A stretch of 64,000 nucleotides of DNA from Siderastrea siderea. Its lineage: Eukaryota > Cnidaria > Anthozoa > Scleractinia > Rhizangiidae. The first letter of the stretch is position 1, and every line of letters begins with the position of its first letter. Shown here one piece after another: positions 22,615 to 34,061 of this stretch. The DNA lies in assembly GCA_964030785.1 (NCBI GenBank), contig OZ034967.1, forward strand, positions 63,456,613 through 63,520,612. The letters run 5' to 3'. A model generated the notes under the pieces. It worked only from the letters and a program-made list of their open reading frames with translations. It was not told where the DNA came from and did not search any database. Position numbers and translations under genes: made by a program.

Positions 22615-23290
22615 AATTGACTTTCTTAGACTATAGGCAGTCTCTCTTTCCGCTGAGGGATAGTCGAGGAGCTGACGAAAAAGCGAGCAATCGCGAAATC
22701 GCCTGCCGCGTTGAATCGTCTGCCGTGCGCGTGGAAACGCGTGTCTAGCCGCTAGTTTAGTGATCGTCGAGCTGGCTAATTTTCTTTTTACGCCCACTTC
22801 AAGATGACGAACAGTTGTGATTCCATTATCTTGAACAACCTTTTACTTTTTCAGGTTCATAAAGCGTCAAAAATTCAAAATTAAGCATTCTTTTACTGTT
22901 TGGATCTAGCAATAGGTCGCAATATTTGTTTAGATAATCATTCAGTTGATTTTTTTTAGTAAACGACCACTGGTCGCATAATGTCCGCATAATATACACG
23001 TTAAAAAAGGCTAGTTCGAGAAACTGACATTTCGGCAGTGTAAATTTAGAGAAGCAGCAGATAATTTTTTGAATCCAACCGATGTTTGAATTGTTTAAAC
23101 AGTTTTTTTTGTTTTTCTCTTCTTTAAAAGTTAATCGGCCGCCATCTTGAAGTGGGCGTAAAATGAAAATTCACTCTAGCCGGACTCACTACACTAGGTG
23201 ATCGACACACGCGTCATGTGCTTGCTCGCTTGTTTGTTTCCCTCGACTATCTCTGAGTGGAAAGAGAGACTTCTCGTCGTCTGGACTTTC
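22615..23290. mobile_element. Foldback element with nested inverted arms
   Basis: Outer arms: AGTCTCTCTTTCCGCTGAGG at ~22638 is mirrored by the reverse complement at ~23250-23275, including the GATAGTCGAGG and AAGCGAGCAA motifs. Inner arms: TTTTACGCCCACTTCAAGATG (ends 22806) against CATCTTGAAGTGGGCGTAAAA (23143-23163). The arms total ~170-190 bp on each side of a ~340-bp centre. No coding sequence supported. Confidence 0.55.
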
Positions 23291-23635
23291 TCGCATTTCT
23301 CAACATTTAACAAAAAGTAAACGCTCAGTTATGGAGTCCATCGAGTTTGAGATGAAAACATCATAAACTGTTTGCGGAGTTGCAAGTGAATGCAAGTTGG
23401 AAATGCCAACTTGCGTACACAGAATTGCGATAGGTGACCAATCGGACTCGCAAGTAGACGCAAGGTCAATGCAATTTTCAGAAAAAGCCATTCCATTGCA
23501 GTGTTGCGCGCCCGCTTGTAGTAGGGAAAAGGTAGAGGTAACGATTATTCGAAACGGTGATTATTCAAGGCACGGCTACTACTAGATTTCTGAATCAAGT
23601 GCAAAAATAATAATAATCATAATAAAAATAAAATC
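23291..23635. other. Spacer downstream of the D8C gene, no gene seen
   Basis: Short ORFs on both strands (23300-23491, 23397-23585) overlap each other and carry no recognisable motif. Nothing supported. Confidence 0.4.
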
Positions 23636-24195
23636 ACAACCAAAAATTTCAGACAACCATTTTTATTTCCAATCCACACTTGTACAAACTGATACAAACT
23701 CCTAGAAAGAAACAAATGCTAACCCTATTAAGTAATGATCACTTAACTTGTGAATGGTTGGCTACGAAGAAAATTGCACACTTGTACAAACTCACGCTAA
23801 TATAACTCTGAGAAAAGAACAAAGGTAAAAATGGCTAAAGAAATCATTCCCGGATTTAAACGGTTAACTTCAAGCTAGGAGAAATTTCAGACGAGAGTCT
23901 TTGTTTTCAATTTATACTTCTGCAAACTCACACTAACTCTAAGATACAAACGAACACTAAGCCTATCCTGCAAATAACGAAAAGCCAAACGTAAATGGTT
24001 AGCTTCATGGCCAAAATTCAGATCAAACAGACAAACACTAACTTTATCAAGGAAATGACCAAAACAGTCGTCCCTGAGTGTTAATGGTTAGCTCCGAAGC
24101 GAAATTTCAGACAAGAATCTTGATTTCCATTTCACTCTTCTACAAAGTGGTGCTAACCCTAAGAAACAAACAAACAAACAAACAAACAAGCAAAC
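23636..24195. repeat. Decayed ~220-240-bp tandem repeat in the probable 3'UTR of the D8C gene
   Basis: The motif AAATTTCAGAC recurs at about 23646, 23884 and 24106. Each is followed by similar ATTTCCA / CTTCTACAAAC / ACACTAACCCTAAGA / GGTTAGCTTC segments. A (CAAA)n microsatellite closes the array (24167-24203). On the minus strand an AATAAA signal lies at 23662-23667, a plausible poly(A) site ~570 bases after the stop codon at 24230. Confidence 0.5.
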
Positions 24196-24229
24196 AAACA
24201 AACCTATCAAGGAATGGCCTCAATAATTA

Positions 24230-24722
24230 TTATTTTATGTAAATATTTCCGTGTGGGTTGGCGACATTGGTGAGGTGATTATGGGAGTTACTGCCACAAG
24301 GATCATGGGTAGGCCAGTTGGTGCGTGTATTGCCATCAAAGTAGTAGTACTCTTTCAGTCGAGCATTGCTTGTAGAGCGAATCAGATCAGGACCCACGGA
24401 CATGCCACCGGGGTTCCCAGCAGTGTTAAAGATAAGCTGATCTGGAACGTAGTTGTGGCATTTGTTAGCAACATTTTTGATGACGCGACACTGTAAACTT
24501 CCGGCTTGGAATTTCATCAAACTTCCTGTTCCTTCCTGGCAAGCGATCCAGTGGTTGATGTTGGATTTGATCATAAACTCGTTACCGAGGTTTTTCCACT
24601 GATTGAAGTCCATGGCGTTGTAGTCAGTCTCACTAAGAGGGGCTGTAGGTGATACAGGGATGTCACCATATGTCGGCCAGTTAGGACGAGGGGTGTTGGC
24701 GTTTGACGTAGAGCCGAAATTC
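24230..24722 (-). CDS. D8C/fibrinogen-like gene, exon 6 (C-terminal 164 residues)
   Basis: Acceptor GTATACAG above 24722; starts by completing an Arg codon. Contains FNQWKNLGNEF, a HWIACQEG segment, QCRVIKNV, a NWPTHDPCG motif, and stop TAA at 24230-24232. Open through its whole length. Confidence 0.8.
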
Positions 24723-27700
24723 CTGTATACGAGCAATGCAACACGAAATGAAACACATCATTTCGTTTACAGCATTTCGTAATCAGTATTTTTATCGTCG
24801 GAAAAGTGGACTCATGCATGAGTTATTTGTATTTTCTGTTTCTTCGCATTACAATTAAATATTTAATTAGTCTATTTTAGTAGGTTTTTCCATTACGGTC
24901 AAAATATTTGTTTTGAGGATAATGACAAAACGTTGTAGTATTTCTGCGGAATTTAACTTTTGCGATTTGTCCTCGATCAACAAAAAAGAAAAAAATGTTC
25001 TTTTTTGTTTGGTTAGAAGTTGTTTCCGCTTTTTAACGTTTTTCTAATTAAGGACCCTAATAATCAGTCTGAACATATAATAGTGACACGTGGGCGATGC
25101 CTACTTTATGACCCTCCTATCCACAATGCTTCTGCCTAAACTATTGGAGGTCGGGACGAAAGTGCTTGGTAAGCTATAATAAAACGAGAACCTTTCAGAA
25201 GGGTGGACATTTCCAATGAGTTTCCACTAAAAAAACAAAAAAAAGCTATTAGCTACACGTGGTTTTCTGTCTAAATATAGTTGATGATAATTTTCTTTTT
25301 AATATCTTTATCAATTTTCTTTTTTCCTTTAACTCGTGTACAAACACCTGGTCACTTGTATTTACAGTGACGTAAGCATTGTCTTATTAAGCGCTGTTGG
25401 TGAGGACGACATAGTTATTATAAGTTCATCTAGTTACTGCTCCATGGTTTCAAGGTATTTCAGTAAGGCTGTTATGAAACATGTTCCTTTAACTCGAGGC
25501 CCTGAGCAAAGCAAAATACTATAAAAACGTGTTTTACCTGTAGTTCGTGAACGTGTAGCTATATACTAGAGTCCAACCTCCACCATCTGTTTCTTGGTCG
25601 CAATAGGCCTGGGTCGGGTTTTTGCCGTCAGGGTTAATCCAGTACACACCTGACTGTGCGTTTTTACGTCTCTGTTTGATTTCTTTACAAGACTTAGCTG
25701 CATTCTTTTTGTTCAGGCCTTAAAATCAAACAACAACAATTTGGCGATTTTAAGAGGTTCATAACTTCTTTCCAAAAAGGTTATGTAATCAGAAATAGGG
25801 TTAAATAAATCTTTCCATCCCCCAATTAGCAAATGTTAAAAGTTTGTAAGCAGTAGGTCTCATTTGCTCGATATCTGCTGCTCTGTGAGCGCGCCCTTAT
25901 CTCTGTTCCATTGCGCGACGCTCCTGGATAAGTCACCGGAAACGGGAGAAATGACAAATGTTGCGGGCATTTTCTGCCGTTCCGTTCCAAAAACAAACCA
26001 AAATTTCCAGAATTTTGGCTATAAATGGTAAGCACTCAAGCCTAGTGTCAGTATTTAAAATCACTTCAATCCTGTTGGAATATCTTAAAAACGAAATACT
26101 TTATTACTTACCGTACAGTAACTTCTTCTCGTTGCATACTGGCTCCTTCTCCTGAACTGTTCAACAGAAAGCAAGCTCCATTAGAATCCGGACACAAATG
26201 TATCAACCTTGGGCTTTTTATCAGGTTGGTTCGTATCTCTTTGTTGTCTTTCCCGGTGGGAAGAGTTTTGTGGGGGACGAGTGGCTTCGGTCGTTTTTAG
26301 CGTCAAACGTATTACTTGTAGTTTATACTTTTTCCTACAGCTTGTCAATCATGTTAGACATTGGAGTAGTAAGTAAAAGTAGTAGGGGTGTTTTGTGGGA
26401 GAGGAGTGACTGCGGTTGTTTTCAGAATCAAACGTGGTAGTTTTAGCTTATACTTTTCCCTACAATTTGACATTCATTTTCTACACTTGAGTAGTAAGTA
26501 AAACAATTCTCTGGGCGTGCGCGACCACCCTAATACCCAGGCGTTCCATTCTCGATCACTCGAATTGGCGGGAAATTTCATTACACCACCAAAAGACACG
26601 CAACTTGCCCCTCCGTTCTAAGGCGCCCTTCGCGCCGGCCTGCGAGAGGATAAAGTGCAACCATAGCTTATGGGAATGCATTGGTGAATTAAAAGTTTTG
26701 GATTCTTTGCTTTCATATTGTAAGTTGGATGTTATTTATATGATAAATTCTTTTACCCTTTGTGCTGATAATTTTTATTTTATCTCCTCGCTTACAAAAG
26801 ATCTACCGTTTTGATGGTGGGACGAGGCAAATTATAGATTCAAAATATTTGGCATTGCATAATTTCTATCTCCACCATCATGTGCCTCGGTTTCATACAA
26901 ATTGAACATCATTCAACATGGTTGATTGCACTTCTCCTGTATGATGTTGAACGAAGTGGTCAACCGAATTCATAATTGTTGTTCACACACGTGTACATCT
27001 TATATCATCATTTAACAAGTGACCAAACGCGTTTAACATATTGAATTTAACAAGTTGAACGGTTTTGAATGGAAAAGGTGAACCTGTTTGTTGAGGTCTT
27101 AAAGACGGTGCCTCGTAATACAGATGTATTTTCGCAAAGGTTATGACTGGGAGGAAAAAGCAGATCTTAGCAAGGGTTATTTGAATCTAAAAAGAAAAAT
27201 GTGGGTAACCACGCATTTTTAGGATAATTAGGCATTCATAATTCTAAAAAAGGTTTAAAGAATGTGTGGCAATTTCTTTCCAAATTTAAGCTCAATTACC
27301 TCTGAAAAATGCGTAGTTACCCCCTATTTCCTTTTTGGTTTCTGATAGTAGTAGGCAAATTCCTTAAGAAACTTGAATATCTCGGACCAGTCTCGACATG
27401 CGCAAAACGTAAGCGCAGTACTAAAGGAGACACCGTCCTTAAAAGAACGTCTTCTAGCTTTCAAGAAGAGGATATCTTAATAACAAACGACGTATTAAGA
27501 AAAGGACCAATTGACTCGCCTCGGATACTTTTCTTTATATTCTTTTAGCCTTTGTGTTGATAATTGTTATTTTCTTACCTCCGCTTCCACAATATCTCGC
27601 GTTTTTGATCGCAGGGCGAGGCAACTGATAAATCCAGAATCCTTGACATTTCATAATTAATATATAGGCCATTTTATAACAACATCTTCCAGGTTTAGCA

Positions 27701-30294
27701 AAGCAGAGCTCTTCTTTGACAGTTTCTCCGATGTCCAGATCCTTGGGATGGGACGCTTGGAGCATCCCTGGGTACTTAGCACCACAAGACGGTTCTTCCA
27801 AGCATTCTCCTCCAGTAGTGTCCCTGTACAAATGTCGAGACATTTTTTGGAAGTCTTACTTACCGTGTTAATATCATTAAAAGGAGATTAAACAAAACTT
27901 TGTTAACAAAGCAACCAAAAGCACTTAATTACGTAATTAGAAGCAAATGTGTGACTTTTTGAAGATGGCGAGTCAATATCACTTGGTTTATTTTGAGTTC
28001 CCTGTTTGTGCCATGGGCTACCCAAGCATAGTCGTTTGGGTAGACAGAAATTCCTGGGGATCACTTTCTCTAACTTTCTCATCCTCCTCTTCACAATCTT
28101 TATTCCAAAAATGAAACGAACTGATTGCAAGTTTCCGGTTCTGCAAAAGGGCGCCCGCTTTGCAAACTAACCCTGTTTTACACTCGTGACACGGATAGTA
28201 GTTTTTGTCGCGGTTGGTCACATTTCGCTTTTTCAAAACTTTTGTTTCACTTATTGAATCGCTCTTTGACCTTTGTACGTTTATTGAATAGGAAATTTCA
28301 GGTTTAGAAAATTAACCTTAAAATAAGGGAGTTGAGAGAAAATGTCTCGTCTACGAAGGCAATTTTTTGACATGGTACAACTAGATATATTTCAACCAGG
28401 ACAACTGGTTGAAATTTTGCCCCGTTAAATTTGACCTTTTTCCTCTTGTACGAGTCATCCAAACAGTTTGGATTATTCCCACGTTAAGTAGCGTCTTTGA
28501 CGTGTATCTCCACAACAAGAGACTTGAAAACAAAAAGTTCTAGTTCTGTTTACTTTGGGGTTGAGTAACCCCCTACATGCAAACTTCTTATATACACCGT
28601 ACTTGCTATAATCTCCCCAAAACTTCTTCAAAAATTGAAGAGAATGATATGTGCATGGGCGCCTGTGATTCGCGCCTATGCTTGAAAGCGTTTCGTCTGT
28701 AGAAGATCAGCCAGGAATTTGAAGGTTTTGAAGATTTTATTTTGCACTAGACTTAACGGCTTTGTTCCTTCATCGATCAGTTCGGGAAGCGTCTGTAATT
28801 ACAATCGTAGTCAACTGATATCAGTTAGAAAGCAAGTTACTATTTACATCATCGCTATTGAAACGGCAAACAGTTCTCAACTTACAATTTGTTTTCCAAT
28901 GAAATCCTTGAAATCCCCTGAACAACGAAATGTGTCCGTTACAAGTGAAACTTTTTCTTTTAAATTCTTGTCACCTAATGTCACCTGACCTCATTTTTTT
29001 CCGCCTCGCTAAGTCGAGGCGATAACTGACAATATGGAAATTTCAGGAAATTGTTCGCACGAAATGCAAATCAGCCTGATTAGACTAAGCTATGGCAATG
29101 TACTCACATGCTGGCTATTTGCTCCCCTGCATCACCAGTGAATCGGTACCAGTCCCTTTTCTTGATGCGGGTCCTGTCTGATTTTCTCGTCAACTTGTTA
29201 TAACTTGCAGCTCGATCAGCTCCATCAAGTTCTTTGTAGTTATTACATGGGTCTTCATCGGCAACGACTAAAAATGATGATATTACATAGTTTGAAAAGT
29301 ATAGTATCTAGCAATTATTCTACGAGGTGCGCCTCGTTGGTTATAATCACTTGATATCCAGCAAGCACGAGTAGAGTAATTGTTTTATTAAAAACGAAAT
29401 CACTAATTACTATAAAATCAAGAAAGAGAAAAAACAAAGAGAGAAAAGAGATAAAAGGGAACAAGCGTCGATCACATGGTTGAACGAAAAAGGCGCCAAA
29501 ACCTCGCAAAGTGTTGAAGCGTTTCTTTGCAAAGCTGAATGAATCAATGAAACTACTACAGCTTACTTTTTTAACGCAGACCACAAAACGCACTTGTTCT
29601 CATTTTAGAGGCCGCGGACGGAATGTTAAGAACAACACTCCAACACCCGAGAAAGCGATTCAACTTATTTTACTGGCATCCGATTTGTATCTGAACATTT
29701 GGAGCCGTTGGAGAAAAGAGCTACAACGAGTGCAGGTAAACCAGTGTCAATTTTGCTTGATATAACCCCACCAAAAAATGTCGACCTTTCTGGTAGCTAG
29801 CTTGTTCAGTGCTTATAGATTGCTTCATGATTTTTGTAATGACTCGCCATAAAAGGTGACAATTTTTATTAAATGCTTCTCTTGCATTTTGCTGTGTTTT
29901 GGTTTTACGTAATGTCTTGATATTTCGTCGAAAGCCTTTCGCATAAAACCTACTGTTTGCAAAATTTAATGATCGACGTGACGATCATCATCATCATCAT
30001 CATCATCACCACCATCATCACCATGAAAATGTAATGGCTTCATTGATATGAAAGGCCTCTCTTAATAAACATGAACGAAAATCAAAACGAAGAAACAAAA
30101 CCGTTGTACTTAAATCAACGGAAAATCAAATTAAATTAGTTATAAAATTACCATTGTTTGGGTGACGAGAGGGATGTTACATCAATAACTGTTACCCTTT
30201 TCTAGCAACACACTATTTTTAAATCATACTTACCGGAATTTTTCAGTTCTAACGCGAAGCACACAATCAACAGCAAAGGAACAAACTTAGCCAT
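24230..30294 (-). CDS. Secreted D8C (uromodulin-type) plus fibrinogen-like domain protein, 394 aa, six coding exons
   Basis: Exons (minus strand, 5' to 3'): 30234-30294, 29108-29267, 27579-27823, 26112-26156, 25538-25718, 24230-24722. Lengths 61+160+245+45+181+493=1185 nt, with all junctions GT-AG and phases 1,2,1,1,2 consistent. Residues 1-20 are a signal peptide (MAKFVPLLLIVCFALELKNS). Residues ~26-154 form a D8C domain: DPCNNY start, WYRFTG at 60-65, a CGAKYPG block, GRCC, and a final YCGSG. Residues ~171-231 hold the start of a fibrinogen-like or fibrillar-collagen-C-like segment with AYCDQETDGGGWTL (208-221). The last ~165 residues contain several Cys and no motif I can name. D8C proteins act extracellularly and often have ZP or EGF partners; none is present here. 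Compared with uromodulin, a Cys-Asp before the WYRF motif is Ser-Asp and the penultimate Cys is missing. Function unknown; an extracellular matrix, mucus or recognition role is inference. Confidence 0.82.
25538..25718 (-). CDS. D8C/fibrinogen-like gene, exon 5 (GGGWT exon)
   Basis: Acceptor TTTTAAG above 25718, donor ACAG|GTAAAAC at 25538. Encodes KSCKEIKQRR, GVYWINPDGKNP, AYCDQETDGGGWTLVYS, the hallmark opening of fibrinogen-like and fibrillar collagen C-terminal domains. Confidence 0.85.
26112..26156 (-). CDS. D8C/fibrinogen-like gene, exon 4 (45-nt linker)
   Basis: A micro-exon between acceptor TTGAACAG and donor TACG|GTAAGT. It encodes QEKEPVCNEKKLLY and keeps phase 1 on both sides, so it could be skipped without a frameshift. 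Confidence 0.75.
26200..26515. repeat. Two-copy ~145-bp tandem duplication in intron 3
   Basis: The motifs GTTTTGTGGG, TTTAGC/TTCAGAATCAAACGT, TTATACTTTTYCCTACA and GAGTAGTAAGTAAAA recur in order at about 26260-26370 and 26388-26502. Noncoding in both copies. Confidence 0.6.
26750..26875 (-). pseudogene. Degenerate copy of D8C exon 3 3' end
   Basis: The plus strand from CCCTTTGTGCTGATAATTTTT onward parallels 27548-27665, the 3' part of exon 3 plus its donor and intron start. The minus-strand translation still shows a LPRP-x-IK core as in the real exon, but has in-frame stops and has lost the final Cys. It is a partial duplication that lies just downstream (3') of the real exon in intron 3. 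Confidence 0.6.
26876..27540. repeat. Dispersed repeat block in intron 3
   Basis: 26890-27065 is rich in TTGAAC and TTTAACA inverted motifs. 27095-27440 contains a block (GGTTATTTGAATCTAAAAAG, GGTAACCACGCATTTTTAGG, then CTGAAAAATGCGTAGTTACC in inverse sense) in which GGTAACCACGCATTTTT and AAAAATGCGTAGTTACC are inverted relatives ~100 bases apart. No gene. Confidence 0.45.
27579..27823 (-). CDS. D8C/fibrinogen-like gene, exon 3 (D8C second half)
   Basis: Acceptor TTGTACAG above 27823, donor GGAG|GTAAGA at 27579. Encodes the GECLEEPSCGAKYPG block, KEELCFAKPGRCC, MKCQGFWIYQLP and ARYCGSG; the spacing of Cys residues and the FWIYQLP strand match D8C domains. Confidence 0.82.
27824..29107. other. 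Intron 2 of the D8C gene; contains an unassigned Cys-containing minus-strand ORF
   Basis: At 28018-28236 the minus strand has a 72-codon frame with NYYPCHECKTGLVCKAG, a C-x2-C-x5-C zinc-site-like pattern that resembles the Cys-rich tail of piggyBac-type transposases. It has no splice sites in phase with the gene and no partner sequence, so it is not called an exon. The rest shows nothing recognisable. Confidence 0.35.
29108..29267 (-). CDS. D8C/fibrinogen-like gene, exon 2 (D8C first half)
   Basis: Acceptor ATTTTTAG above 29267, donor GCAT|GTGAGT at 29108. Encodes ADEDPCNNYKELDGADRA and DWYRFTGDAGEQIAS, the diagnostic opening of a D8C domain. Confidence 0.85.
29268..30233. other. Intron 1 of the D8C gene with a CAT microsatellite
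   Basis: Noncoding. A (CAT/CAC)n microsatellite lies at ~29984-30024. ORFs at 29315-29593 (-) and 29511-29765 (+) overlap in antisense and show no motif. Confidence 0.55.
30234..30294 (-). CDS. D8C/fibrinogen-like gene, exon 1 (signal peptide)
   Basis: ATG at 30292-30294 in AAAATGG context; encodes MAKFVPLLLIVCFALELKNS and ends in phase 1 at donor TCCG|GTAAGT. Confidence 0.82.
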
Positions 30295-31060
30295 TTTCTC
30301 ACTCGGCAATTTATTTAATCAAAATTAATATAACATTGAAACATTTTAGTTTGTAAAGTTTTAAACAAAATTTAAGGTAATTAACGAGTTCCTATCGAGT
30401 GGAGTTCGATTCACCTGGGATGGGATTCAAGTACAAGTATGTTGTGTTTAAGTAGCTTCAAACGGTTGTACAGCTTTCAGATACTCCCGAAGGCTATGGT
30501 CACTAACTACTTGTTAACACGAACACATCTCCAACTTCTCTCGAGGTCAGCTCTTAATCTTTGAAATAGAAAGAAAATTCTCCTTCTCTTCTTATAAAGG
30601 GACTGTCAAATGCCCCCAACGTTAAGAGATAGGACTGTACAACGTTGCTTTTTAATCATAACAACTACAATACTCTATGGCCAAAAGCAATCAATGTGCG
30701 CAAATGAAAAGAAAAGGGTAAACACAAACCGAAACATTCAAAGCAGTGCAAACCGAGGTAAAAAAGGGAAATAAAAGCTTCTTATCAGTATGGCTATCCG
30801 TCTTCCAAGTCATGGTGGCATTACACTACTTTTTCTAGGCTTTTTAACAAAAGTAGAGACGAAAGTGATCACTTTTTAAGTTGAAAGCAATGAAGTATAA
30901 TTACTAACTCTGCTTTTATAACCAATCACAGTCATTCGGAGAACAGGGGACGTTTTAATAAACAGCATCGATTTCACTAGGAAAGAACGATGCACCCACA
31001 TAATACGTGCCAGTCATGTTCCGTGCAAATGGATAAGTTTCGCTCTATGATTCTCTATTA
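30295..31060. other. 5' flank of the D8C gene
   Basis: Noncoding, AT-rich. Promoter expected here; a TATAAAG motif on the minus-strand side is suggested by CTTATAAAGG at 30591-30600 (TATAA readable on both strands), about 300 bases upstream of the ATG. No firm start site can be set. Confidence 0.3.
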
Positions 31061-34000
31061 TGGTTCTAGTGCCTCTGAAATTAATATCAACTTTCGGGTA
31101 ACCTCTTTCGCAAGACACTGATGAAACACCACGACTACACACTTAAAATATCGTAACCCACTCGCACTCCCTTGTGATCTCAGTTTTTTTTCTTCCGGCG
31201 TATTTTTCTCTTGAGGTCCGTTCTTCTATACTCCCGATAATTTCCGAACTCGAAGATGTATCGATTTCATATTCACATTATTCTTCAACAAATATTAATT
31301 TGTTATTGATTTTAAAAGGTAAAATTTGAAATTTTTATGAAATGCATTGACAGTTTTGCTCTAATAGTTAGGGACAATAGCCTAACAAAACAGACTTGAA
31401 CAAATGCTTATCGGGGGGGTAAACCCTTTAAAAAAGGGCCCCTTAAAATAGCTTTACTCCTCACAAATACTGCGAATAAAACTGTGAATTCAGGTAATCC
31501 CACACTTGGAAATTGGCATTTGCATATGTTTAAAATCGGATAACTTGTTCACCAAAGCGTTCCATTTGTTAGGAAATCTTGCTTTTCACTGTAACTTGTT
31601 GGCTTATGCATCCGGAACTAATGCCGAAACAAGTGAAAATAGCTGCAAGTCGATTTTAGGTATTTTCACATAAAAGAAAGCACGAAAGATCAATTTAATT
31701 TGAATCTCCGTGCTTTCTAAACCTTGAATTGAAATAACCATTCAACCTTTGAGCGATGTCTACTGACAGTGAAACACCACGACTACAATTCAAATATCTC
31801 GACCCATCCCTCACAATCTGCGGACCTCGGACCTCAAAATACTTCACAGACAAAAGAGATTGAGATATCACGAGAAGCGCTAGCGGATATGAAACCATTT
31901 CTTGAGATAACGGCTGAAGCTTCTGGGTCGTGCACACATCAATCGTCCTTGTTTGACACTCTGAAGTCTAAGAATTTTTGAACGTACATGTTTTAAGTAA
32001 GTTTTCATTTTGTAACTGTTTGCTAACATAAATAAGCTAAACGATGAGAAGAAGTAATTTTAGCTTACTTCTCAGCTATTGAGTGTCAGTATGCTATCAC
32101 CAGTCAGACTTTCTGCAAAGGAGATAAGACCGAGTTTGCTCGCCTCGGATTTGGCAGTAATGCATCTGCGATGTAGCCTACACATCAATGGAAATTTTGA
32201 AGTAGGAGGAGGGAGTAAAAGGCTTTTTTGAGGACCGGCATCACAAAGGCGTTTTTTTTGAACAATACAACTCAATCTGAAATGTCCTTTGTGTCCAAGA
32301 CCAATTCTAATAGGCCTTGTAAACATTAAACCCTACATTTTTAAGTAGGAGGAGAGAGTAAAAGGCTTTCTTTAGGACGGGACACTTTTGCAGCCTTTCA
32401 AAGTGAACAAAGCTAACAATGCATACGGGTATCCGAAACTGATTTTCCGTTTACGAACGACACTCTTAGGCTCGTTCTTGGAAAACTGTCCCATAAACTA
32501 CCATAATCTTATTTCCTCTTATTGTTCGTCGGCCTTGAAAGTAATATCAATTTTCGAGCGATGTCTTTCGAGGGCGAAACACAACAACTACAATTTAAAT
32601 ATTTCGACCCACTTGCCCTTCCCCCACGATCTGTGTTCGGAATATTGTTTTTCTTGCGGGCTTTTTTCTCATTATGGCCAAAAACAAATAGTTCTACTCT
32701 TCGCAACTATGGTGAACAGAACCGTGAATCAGTTCCGTTGATTTCAGAAAAGGAAATTTTATTTGCATGTACTAAAGATAAGTTTACTTTTAATATTAAT
32801 AATTATTTCAGGTTAGAACCAAAGAAAACAACAGTTTAGCCTGAACCGCGTTAACAAAATGGCACGAATTACCTTCATTACATTTCATGTCGCTTTCTTG
32901 GACTTCAAAATACTTAACGGGTAAAAAGCAATGCGGATAATATAAAAAGTGGCTGTCATGCCAAACAGTCATGCAGGTATGAAAATATTACTTGGAAAAT
33001 TAGATAAAGCTGCTAGGTCGTGCGCATAACAATCGCCCTCAAGTCAAGTCTCAAAAAAGTTTGGAAGTTCATAATTTAAATTAGCTTTCATTATGCAGCT
33101 GTGTGCTAGCATTATTCACTTATTAAATTGACGAGACGAAAACTAATTTTACCTTACTTCTTCACCGCTGTTGAGTGCCAGTATCACAAGTCAACTTTCT
33201 CCAAAGAAGATAAAACGGAGTTTGCTCGCCTCTAATTTAGTGGCAATGCCTCTGCGACGTAGATTACATGTAAATGAAAATGTTAAAGTAGGAGGAGGGA
33301 ACAAAAGACTTTCTTGAGGACCGGTATCACAAAAACCTTATTTTGAACAATGACTCAACTTGAAATGTCCCTTGTGTCCTAGGCCAATTCTAATAGTTCT
33401 TGTAAACACTAAATCCTACCTTTTGAATTAGCAGGAGTGAGAGTAAAAGGCTTTCTTTAACGCCGAACACTTTTGAAGCTTTTCAAAGGGAACAAAGCTT
33501 ACAACGCATACGGGTTTCCCAAAGCGAAATTTTTGTGATATTTTGTTTACGAACGACAATCTAAAGCTCGTTTGAGCGAAACTGTCCCCTAAAGTACCAT
33601 AGTCTCATTCCCTCTTATTGTTGTATTGGCTCTGAAATTGATATCAATTTTCGTGCGATGTCTTTCGACTGAGCAACACCACGACTTCAATGCAAATATT
33701 GCGATCCACCCGCCCTTCCCTCACGATCTGGGTTTGGAATATTTTTTTTTTCTGTCCGGGCGTGTTTGTCCCCAGCGACCAAAAACAAACGAATAGTTCT
33801 ACTCTTCGCGACAATGTTGAACAGAACCATGAATTCCGTGAATTCCAGAATAGGAACTTGCATTTGCAGCCTCCTTTTAATTTGTATAATTATTTCAGGT
33901 CAGAAGAAAAGAAGGCAATAGCTTAGACTGAAACGCGCTAGCAGAATGGCGCGAATTACCTTCATGACATTCCATGTCGCTTTCTTGGACCTAACATTAC

Positions 34001-34061
34001 TTTACAGGTAAAAAACGATACACAGCAGATATCACAAAAGCGGCTACATGGCAAACGGTCA

